Shown here: positions 56,886 to 64,000 of the stretch, one piece after another | Position numbering within the stretch: position 1 is the stretch's first letter | How the letters are laid out: each line of letters opens with the position of its first letter | Origin: Metabacillus rhizolycopersici | Lineage (GTDB): Bacteria > Bacillota > Bacilli > Bacillales > Bacillaceae | Length of the DNA: 64,000 nucleotides | Reading direction: 5' to 3' | Assembly (NCBI RefSeq): GCF_020075705.1 | Contig: NZ_JAIQUM010000023.1 | Location: 1-64,000, forward strand | Made by a program: the position numbers and the translations under genes | The notes under the pieces: generated by a model | The model's input: the letters and a program-made list of their open reading frames with translations, nothing else | Told to the model about the DNA's origin: nothing | Databases searched by the model: none

Positions 56886-58337
56886 GTGGGAAAACAATTG
56901 AGCAAAAAACAACCAAAAGCACAGGTTGTCCCGTTTCTCCAAGATGGACAATATTATTATACTAGGGGCCTCAAGGCTTATCGTGAACAAAATTATCAAA
57001 AAGCGATTAAATATTTGCAACGAGCAGTTGAGTTAGATCCGAAAGACTCAGTTAAACTATCCCAGCTCGCGACAATTTATACAGATATGGGAAAGTATAG
57101 CCAAGCAAATGAATTGCTTTCATATATACTTGCCGAAGTTGATGAAGAAATGACGGAGTGTCACTACTTTATGGCGAACAATTTCGCACATCTTGGATTA
57201 TTCCATGAAGCATACAAGTGTGCTAAAGAATATGCAAACAAAGAGCCATTCGGTGAATTTATAGAGGATAACGAAGATCTTATTGACCTTCTTACAATGG
57301 AAGATGACGGTGATGAACCATTCTTAAAGGATCCAGATGATTTGATTATCAAACAGGACGCGGCAAAATCACTTTTGGAAAATAGTCAGTTTGAAGAAGC
57401 AATTATATTACTTGAAGAAATTGTCGTAGAATACCCTGAATTTTGGTCAGCACATAATAACTTATCGCTAGCTTATTTTTACGTAGGGGAAATTGATAAA
57501 GCCAAGGAATTTTTGCAATCCGTTCTTCAACGTAATCCTGGAAATTTACATGCGTATTGTAATTTGTTGGTATTTTATTATTATGAATGCCAGGATGAAA
57601 AAGTGAGTGAGCTTACAAAAGCTTTATCGACTGTTCACCCGCTATTATACGAACATCGTTATAAATTAGGGGCATCTTTTGCATTGGTAGGATATTATCC
57701 ACTCGCTTATAAATGGCTTCGCTCTCTATATAGGATAGGATTTGAAGGCGATGATACATTTTATTATTGGCTATCCTATTCGGCTTATTTTACTGGACGT
57801 GTCGCTTTTGCAGAACAGGTGTGGGAGAAAGTGTTAAAGGAAAATAAAAGCAAGGCTGGTTCTGAACCGTGGAATACAACTAGTGACCTTATTGGTCAGC
57901 GAGTAGCTACCATGTCGTTAGAAGAGCGTCTGTATGCCATTTTCCTTGCGACGCAAACAAATAATTACAATCAAATATATGGTTATCAAGCAACGAACCA
58001 ACCGCAGTCACAAGTAGAAAAGGAATTTATCGAGCTAGCACTATCGAAGAATTATAGCTCTGATAGTAAAATTACTTCTCTTTTTCATATTGCGAAAGAA
58101 TTATTTGTTCATTTCGAGGATGATGAGCTGTTTTTATTTTCATTCCGTATCCTTGTAAAAGCGTATAAAGATGATTACGTGTTAAAAAACCATCTTGGCT
58201 GGGCGGCAGCCCTAAATTACGTTTGGAAACACGAGCGTAATGAGCCGATAAGCCAAACAACGATTGCAAGCACGTATGGTATATCTGTTTCTTCTGTTGG
58301 TAAATATGTGAAGTCTGTAAAAAATATCACATCTTGA
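56886..58337 (+). CDS. yvcD: TPR-repeat protein YvcD
   Basis: 483 residues, close to the B. subtilis YvcD length. Tetratricopeptide repeats are clear in the N-terminal half (YYYTRGLKAYREQNYQKAI, AVELDPKDSVKLSQLATIY, then NLSLAYFYVGEIDKAKEFL). The C-terminal end (PISQTTIASTYGISVSSVGK) looks like a helix-turn-helix. TPRs mediate protein contacts; the partner is unknown. Start GTG 56886 follows TGGAGG. B. subtilis has cwlO between yvcD and trxB; here only 231 bases lie between them. Confidence 0.9.
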   Translation: MGKQLSKKQPKAQVVPFLQDGQYYYTRGLKAYREQNYQKAIKYLQRAVELDPKDSVKLSQLATIYTDMGKYSQANELLSYILAEVDEEMTECHYFMANNFAHLGLFHEAYKCAKEYANKEPFGEFIEDNEDLIDLLTMEDDGDEPFLKDPDDLIIKQDAAKSLLENSQFEEAIILLEEIVVEYPEFWSAHNNLSLAYFYVGEIDKAKEFLQSVLQRNPGNLHAYCNLLVFYYYECQDEKVSELTKALSTVHPLLYEHRYKLGASFALVGYYPLAYKWLRSLYRIGFEGDDTFYYWLSYSAYFTGRVAFAEQVWEKVLKENKSKAGSEPWNTTSDLIGQRVATMSLEERLYAIFLATQTNNYNQIYGYQATNQPQSQVEKEFIELALSKNYSSDSKITSLFHIAKELFVHFEDDELFLFSFRILVKAYKDDYVLKNHLGWAAALNYVWKHERNEPISQTTIASTYGISVSSVGKYVKSVKNITS

Positions 58338-58556
58338 GCAAAAAAATGGCACGAACTGCTTATATTTAATAGGATGTTTATAAGGGAAAAGAAAGAAGGC
58401 TAAGTACGAAGGAATTTGTAAAGTCGGATTACGTTATTATGTCCAGATCCGAAGTGGTGGACGCCGTATTCTGACTTATTTATTCTATGTACTATTGCTT
58501 TTATTTGTATTAGTCGTCTCTAAATAGCAGATAATCAAAGTAAGCAACTTATTTAA

Positions 58557-59519
<963 letters not shown>

Positions 59520-59749
59520 TCTAAGGCTTAAGATACAATGAAATTCTAGAGCTTGAGCTTACGTAATCGACATTCAGTTCGAACGCTTAGTTGCTCTAGT
59601 TCATATGCCTAAGGTCGGTCAAGGGACCAACGATTTTAAACTTAACAAAATCGTAATTCGGTCTTAACTCTCCTGTAACATTAGTGAAATATTTATAGGT
59701 TATTATAAAATAAGTAATTGACCCCCTTTTATAAATAGACTGATCTTAG
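59520..59749. other. intergenic region after trxB with a possible orphan promoter
   Basis: No gene. TGTAAC-ATTAG-TGAAAT (59674-59690) resembles a WalR box with one mismatch. It is followed by TATAAAAT (about 59704) and then the terminator at 59750, with no reading frame between. Confidence 0.35.
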
Positions 59750-59783
59750 AGCATGGGCGCCCTTTCCCATGCTCCCTTTTTTA
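59750..59783 (+). terminator. Rho-independent terminator
   Basis: GAGCATGGG/CCCATGCTC perfect stem, eight-base loop, then CCTTTTTT. It lies 230 bases after the trxB stop. Confidence 0.85.
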
Positions 59784-59816
59784 TGTCCTTCAAACCTGTT
59801 AATATATTTGTCTAAG

Positions 59817-60041
59817 AAAAGCGCAAGCGCCTTGTTCAGCCTCAGGCATAGCATAAGACGCTCAGGAATATAAGGTGTTCTCTTTGCCTTCAATTCCTGA
59901 GTGGCTGTAGACCTAAGAGGCAGTCAAGAACGCGACGTTAATCGCCTTGACTGCACTTGCACGTCCTGTGCTTCGGGGTAGGACGCTTGCGCTGGACACG
60001 AAAACTAAGTTAAAAAATTTATAATTTCTTATCCTTCTAAA
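59817..60041 (-). repeat. structured interspersed repeat B, copy 3 (reverse), with an extra module
   Basis: Reverse complement keeps the inner stem CTCAGGAATTGAAGG/CCTTATATTCCTGAG and the outer AAGGCGCTTGCGC end, plus the same AT-rich flank as copy 2. About 70 extra bases with ACAGGACGTGCAAGTGCAG replace the CTCCAGCGCCTAG head. The extra piece resembles the one in repeat A copy 3. Confidence 0.85.
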
Positions 60042-60227
60042 AAAAAATGAAACAGTTTCCCTTCTAAGACGTATATACATTTAGTGACCCTAAATTCATA
60101 CTAACCGAGTTCATTGTGAAGACCTCGTGAACATAGTATAATAGCAGTAAGTGAAAAGCGTAACAAATACCAAGTTGGTGAGTTTTTTAAAAGAACGTAT
60201 ACGTTTTTTCGCAGCGTATTTGTATTT

Positions 60228-60321
60228 AGCCTCTTGTCATTCATGAATTTTAGGTAAAGAACACCATCCATTTATGAGCGTCATATCTACCTTGGCTAAC
60301 AAAGGCGTTTGCGATTTCATA
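60228..60321 (+). repeat. degenerate repeat B, copy 4
   Basis: GGTAAAGAACACCATCCATTTATGAGCGTC followed by CAAAGGCGTTTGCGATTTC, here split as AAAGAACACC, ATGAGCGTC and AAAGGCGTTTGCG, keeps the order of repeat B elements with a damaged inner stem. Confidence 0.5.
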
Positions 60322-60349
60322 ATGATATGTAAAAATAGAGGTGAAGAAG

Positions 60350-60808
60350 GTGCAACGAGTAACCAATTGCGTCCTAGTGGAAGGGAATAAAGTCCTTCTC
60401 CTTCAAAAGCCAAGCAGGGGCTGGTGGGTAGCTCCAGGAGGGAAAATGGAGTTCGGGGAGTCCATTAAGGATACAGTAACTCGTGAATATCGCGAGGAAA
60501 CCGGCATATACATTAAAAACCCTCAATTAAAAGGAGTATTTACCTTTTTAATCCAAGAAGGAAATGAAGTTGTTTCAGAATGGATGATGTTTACCTTCCT
60601 AGCAACAGATTATCAAGGAACAAATGTCCTTGAATCTGAAGAGGGTATGATCCAGTGGCATGAGAAGGAAGACATTAAAGCATTACCAATGGCTCCAGGT
60701 GATCATCATATTCTTGATTATGTTATTAAAGGGACGGGGATGCTGTATGGAACCTTTACATACACAAAGGAATATGAGCTTATCTCCTATCGCTTAGATC
60801 CACAATAA
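60350..60808 (+). CDS. yvcI: Nudix hydrolase YvcI
   Basis: 152-residue Nudix enzyme; hydrolyses nucleoside-diphosphate derivatives, exact substrate unproved here. The Nudix box is complete: GGKMEFGES...REYREETGIYI. The N-terminus QRVTNCVLVEGNKVLLLQKP fits Bacillus YvcI. GTG 60350 lies six bases after AGGTG; GTG 60341 is less likely because it forms part of that site. First gene of the conserved yvcIJKL-crh cluster. Confidence 0.92.
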   Translation: MQRVTNCVLVEGNKVLLLQKPSRGWWVAPGGKMEFGESIKDTVTREYREETGIYIKNPQLKGVFTFLIQEGNEVVSEWMMFTFLATDYQGTNVLESEEGMIQWHEKEDIKALPMAPGDHHILDYVIKGTGMLYGTFTYTKEYELISYRLDPQ

Positions 60809-60937
60809 GTGATGAGGAACATTTTCTAACAGCAACATCAAAGAAGACGGGAAGTTATGTTAAGGTAAAAGTATTAACCGTCTATTTCATATAAATGAAA
60901 CGAAAAAGGGAATAGTGGAAAGGAGGAACAGACGTTG

Positions 60938-61843
60938 ATGATTGAAAATAATGGACAGCAAGAGGCACCACAAGAAGTACAAATGGTCATCATCACGGGT
61001 ATGTCAGGTGCGGGGAAAACTGTAGCTATTCAAAGCTTCGAGGATCTTGGCTATTTTTGTGTGGATAATTTGCCGCCAACTCTTTTACCGAAATTTTTAG
61101 AATTAATGAAGGAATCAGGAGCGAAAATGAATAAGGTTGCGCTCGTGATGGATCTTCGAGGAAGAGAGTTCTTTGATCATCTTTTTCAAGCACTTGATGA
61201 TTTGTCCGAAAGCACGTGGCTAACTCCACAGATTCTTTTTCTTGATGCAAAAGACGCTACGCTTGTGACAAGATATAAAGAAACACGTCGGTCACACCCA
61301 CTTGCCTCAAAAGGGCTACCATTAGAGGGAATAGGACATGAGCGTGAACTTCTTGAGGAGTTAAAGGGAAGGGCACAGCTTATTTATGATACATCTGACT
61401 TGAAGCCGAGAGAACTAAGAGAAAAAATATTAAAACAATTTTCTTCGAATGTTGAGCATACATTTACGGTGAATATTACGTCATTTGGCTTTAAATATGG
61501 TGTGCCAATTGATGCAGATTTAATGTTTGATGTTCGTTTCTTGCCAAATCCACACTATATTGACCATATGAGACCGAAAACTGGATTACAAGAGGAAGTG
61601 TCCTCTTATGTGTTAAAATGGAGTGAAACTCAAAAGTTCTTAGAGAAACTCCTTGATTTACTCACATTCATGCTTCCTTATTATAAGCGAGAAGGAAAGA
61701 GTCAAATCGTGATTGCGATTGGTTGTACGGGAGGACAGCATCGCTCGGTTACATTAGCAGAATACATTGCAGCCCATTATAAAAATGACTATCATACTCA
61801 AGTGTCTCATCGGGATATTGAGAAGAGAAGGCCACATTTTTAA
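60938..61843 (+). CDS. yvcJ: RapZ/YvcJ nucleotide-binding protein
   Basis: 301 residues. P-loop GMSGAGKT (21-28), conserved [10 protein letters not shown], and C-terminal domain with [16 protein letters not shown] and [11 protein letters not shown]. subtilis YvcJ hydrolyses GTP and affects competence; E. coli RapZ controls GlmS by RNA binding. ATG 60938 follows AAAGGAGG. yvcK begins three bases after the stop. Confidence 0.96.
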   Translation: MIENNGQQEAPQEVQMVIITGMSGAGKTVAIQSFEDLGYFCVDNLPPTLLPKFLELMKESGAKMNKVALVMDLRGREFFDHLFQALDDLSESTWLTPQILFLDAKDATLVTRYKETRRSHPLASKGLPLEGIGHERELLEELKGRAQLIYDTSDLKPRELREKILKQFSSNVEHTFTVNITSFGFKYGVPIDADLMFDVRFLPNPHYIDHMRPKTGLQEEVSSYVLKWSETQKFLEKLLDLLTFMLPYYKREGKSQIVIAIGCTGGQHRSVTLAEYIAAHYKNDYHTQVSHRDIEKRRPHF

Positions 61844-61846
61844 CTA

Positions 61847-62815
61847 ATGGAAAAGGAACATTTGCCGAAAGTCGTCATCATTGGCGGTGGTACTGGCCTA
61901 TCAGTGCTTTTAAGAGGATTAAAGCTATATCCTCTTGATATAACAGCGATTGTTACTGTTGCCGATGATGGAGGGAGCTCAGGTAGGCTCCGCGACGAAT
62001 TAAACATACCTCCTCCTGGTGATATTCGTAATGTATTAACCGCCTTGTCAGATGTTGAGCCGCTTGTAGAGGAGCTATTTCAACATCGTTTTAATAAAGG
62101 AAATAATTTATATGGACATTCATTAGGTAATCTCATCTTAGCAGCGATGACGAACATCACTGGTGATTTTGTCCATGCAATAAAGGAAATGAGTACGGTA
62201 TTAAATGTACGTGGAAAGGTATTGCCGGCAGCGAATACAAGTGTCATTCTAAATGCAGAGATGGAAGATGGAACAATCGTTTCTGGTGAATCTAAAATTC
62301 CCGAGGTTGGGAAAAAAATAAAACGAGTATTTCTCAGCCCAGATGATATTGAGCCACTACCTGAAACAATCGATGCGATTAGAGAAGCAGATTTAATTAT
62401 CATCGGTCCAGGTAGTCTGTACACAAGTATTTTACCTAACCTTCTTGTTCCGAAAATTGGAGAGGAAGTTTGCAGGGCAAAAGCAAAGAAAGTTTATATT
62501 TGTAATGTCATGACACAGGCAGGAGAAACATTAAACTATACTGCAAGTGACCATGTTAAAGCATTATATGATCATATGAAATGCACATTTATGAATACAA
62601 TCCTTGTCAATGAAGAGGAAATTCCTGAACAGATTAGGGCTTTATATGAAGAAGAGCTTGCAAAACCAGTCCATTACGATATCGATGGGTTGAAAGCATT
62701 AGGCCTTGAGGTCATCACAGATAAAATTGTTTGTTACGAAAATAGTGTAATTAGACATGATACGAAAAAAGTAGCAAAGTTGCTATATGGAATTCTTCAA
62801 CAAGATTTGTCGTAA
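61847..62815 (+). CDS. yvcK: YvcK/GlmR gluconeogenesis and cell-wall factor
   Basis: 322-residue UDP-sugar-binding protein of the YvcK (CofD-like) family, needed in B. subtilis for growth on gluconeogenic carbon and for supply of amino-sugar precursors through GlmS. Motifs: [51 protein letters not shown] and [15 protein letters not shown]. Located between yvcJ and whiA in the usual order. Confidence 0.97.
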   Translation: MEKEHLPKVVIIGGGTGLSVLLRGLKLYPLDITAIVTVADDGGSSGRLRDELNIPPPGDIRNVLTALSDVEPLVEELFQHRFNKGNNLYGHSLGNLILAAMTNITGDFVHAIKEMSTVLNVRGKVLPAANTSVILNAEMEDGTIVSGESKIPEVGKKIKRVFLSPDDIEPLPETIDAIREADLIIIGPGSLYTSILPNLLVPKIGEEVCRAKAKKVYICNVMTQAGETLNYTASDHVKALYDHMKCTFMNTILVNEEEIPEQIRALYEEELAKPVHYDIDGLKALGLEVITDKIVCYENSVIRHDTKKVAKLLYGILQQDLS

Positions 62816-62844
62816 GTGCATTGCTTAGAATGGGGGTGCAGAGC

Positions 62845-63795
62845 ATGTCGTTTGCATCTGAAACAAAAAAGGAATTAACGAACATTGAATTAAAGCCTTG
62901 CTGTTTAAAAGCTGAGCTTTCTGCCCTCATAAGAATGAATGGTTCACTGTCATTTTCAAACCGAATGATTACAGTGGATATTCAAACGGAAAATGCGGCA
63001 ATCGCAAGACGTATTTATACATTATTAAAAAAGCAATACAATGTTTCAGTAGAATTACTCGTTCGTAAGAAAATGCGTTTAAAAAAGAACAATGTTTATA
63101 TCGTTCGCCTTGTTGAGAAGGCAAAAGCCATCTTAGAGGATTTAGCGATTATGGAGGAAGGTTTTACATTTGCTCGGAGTATATCCGATAAACTGGTGAA
63201 AAAGAAATGCTGCAGGCGATCATATATTAGAGGTGCATTTCTCGCTGGTGGATCTGTAAACAATCCTGAAACTTCCTCCTATCATCTTGAAATTTTTTCA
63301 CTTTATAAGGAACATAATGATTCTCTTTGTGAATTAATGAATACATTTGATTTAAACAGTAAAACACTAGAACGAAAAAAAGGCTTCATTACGTATTTAA
63401 AGGAAGCGGAAAAAATAACGGAGTTCTTAAATATCGTTGGCGGACATCAAGCACTACTGCGTTTTGAAGATGTGAGAATTATCCGTGATATGAGAAACTC
63501 AGTTAATCGTTTAGTGAACTGTGAAACAGCTAATCTTAATAAAACAATTGGCGCTGCAATAAGACAGGTTGATAATATTCGATTCATCGATGACCGGATC
63601 GGTTTAGAGTCCTTACCTGAAAAGCTGCGTGAAATTGCAAAGCTTAGAGTCGAATATCAAGATGTAACATTAAAGGAACTAGGTGAAATGGTTTCAAGCG
63701 GAACGATTAGCAAATCTGGTATAAATCATCGCTTACGAAAGTTAGACCAAATTGCTGAACAATTACGATCTGGTCAGTCGCTATCATTAAAATAA
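62845..63795 (+). CDS. whiA: DNA-binding protein WhiA
   Basis: 316 residues: N-terminal LAGLIDADG homing-endonuclease-like fold without the catalytic acids ([20 protein letters not shown]) and a C-terminal helix-turn-helix ([20 protein letters not shown]). In B. subtilis it binds the nucleoid and affects cell division. ATG 62845 gives the standard [11 protein letters not shown] start after GGGGGTG; the frame upstream to 62821 is not used. Confidence 0.97.
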   Translation: MSFASETKKELTNIELKPCCLKAELSALIRMNGSLSFSNRMITVDIQTENAAIARRIYTLLKKQYNVSVELLVRKKMRLKKNNVYIVRLVEKAKAILEDLAIMEEGFTFARSISDKLVKKKCCRRSYIRGAFLAGGSVNNPETSSYHLEIFSLYKEHNDSLCELMNTFDLNSKTLERKKGFITYLKEAEKITEFLNIVGGHQALLRFEDVRIIRDMRNSVNRLVNCETANLNKTIGAAIRQVDNIRFIDDRIGLESLPEKLREIAKLRVEYQDVTLKELGEMVSSGTISKSGINHRLRKLDQIAEQLRSGQSLSLK

Positions 63796-63821
63796 TTTAA
63801 GGAAGAGAAGAGGAGATAATT

Positions 63822-64000
63822 ATGGTTGAAAAGCAAGTTGAAGTTCATCTGAAAACTGGCTTACAAGCTCGTCCAGCTGCATTGTTTGTTCAAGAAGCAA
63901 ACCGATTTGTATCTGACGTATTTTTAGAGAAAGATGGCAAGAAAGTAAATGCAAAAAGCATCATGGGGCTTATGAGCCTAGCAATTAGCACAGGGTCAAT
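63822..64000 (+). CDS. crh: HPr-like catabolite repression protein Crh (partial)
   Basis: The first 59 residues are in the window. Crh is an HPr paralogue that, when phosphorylated on Ser46 by HprK, assists CcpA in catabolite control. The sugar-transport His15 of HPr is Gln15 here (TGLQARPA), and Ser46 is kept in [10 protein letters not shown], which separates Crh from HPr. ATG 63822 follows GAGGAG. Its kinase, hprK, is at 22002 in the same window. Confidence 0.96.
   Translation, partial: MVEKQVEVHLKTGLQARPAALFVQEANRFVSDVFLEKDGKKVNAKSIMGLMSLAISTGS

Noticed and set aside
59817..60041. Insertion sequence or tRNA-like gene
   Set aside because: The structure belongs to repeat B; no transposase frame and no tRNA cloverleaf features.

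Overview
The window is an AT-rich bacterial chromosome segment from a member of the Bacillaceae, Bacillus-like but not B. subtilis itself. The evidence is gene order. Reading left to right, uvrB-uvrA, yvlB-yvlC-yvlD, hprK-lgt-yvoD-ppaX-yvoF, hisZGDBHAFI, yvcD, trxB, yvcI-yvcJ(rapZ)-yvcK(glmR)-whiA-crh follow the known B. subtilis arrangement, with strong AGGAGG-type ribosome sites, GTG/TTG starts and Rho-independent terminators throughout. The window starts in an accessory region and ends inside crh.

Layout. 0-5 kb: a lipoprotein alpha-carbonic anhydrase between two copies of a structured repeat, a small tandem-duplicated frameshifted gene, and a pair of YibE/F membrane proteins. 5-9.6 kb: a TetR regulator divergent from an SwrC-type RND exporter, plus a tiny membrane protein. 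9.8-16.6 kb: release factor 3, then uvrB-uvrA behind a perfect LexA box. 16.6-18 kb: a repeat-filled gap that keeps a textbook sigma-W promoter where yvlA would be expected. 18-22 kb: the yvl genes and a secreted metallophosphoesterase. 22-26.5 kb: the HPr kinase/lgt/ppaX block. 26.7-33.2 kb: a complete eight-gene histidine operon ending in a bidirectional terminator beside a DUF1259 gene remnant.

The most interesting part is 34.1-56.3 kb, which lies between hisI and yvcD. It encodes what looks like a full pathway for eating N-linked high-mannose glycans. A secreted modular GH85 endo-beta-N-acetylglucosaminidase would cut the glycan from protein. An LplA/LplB/LplC-type ABC importer (no ATPase encoded) would take up the oligosaccharide under control of a YesM/YesN-type two-component system. 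Two different GH38 alpha-mannosidases and a GH125 exo-alpha-1,6-mannosidase would strip the mannoses, and a GH1 enzyme is a candidate for the remaining beta-linked core disaccharide. Two ROK sugar kinases and ManA would feed mannose and GlcNAc into glycolysis. The order ROK-GH38-GH125 is the same as in the streptococcal N-glycan loci. Its function here is inferred from families and context.

At least three families of interspersed, hairpin-forming repeats (called A, B and C below) fill the intergenic spaces, often directly after stop codons. Copies of A and B differ by paired changes that keep the stems. One copy each of A and B carries a related extra module. No transposase, integrase, CRISPR array, rRNA or tRNA was seen.
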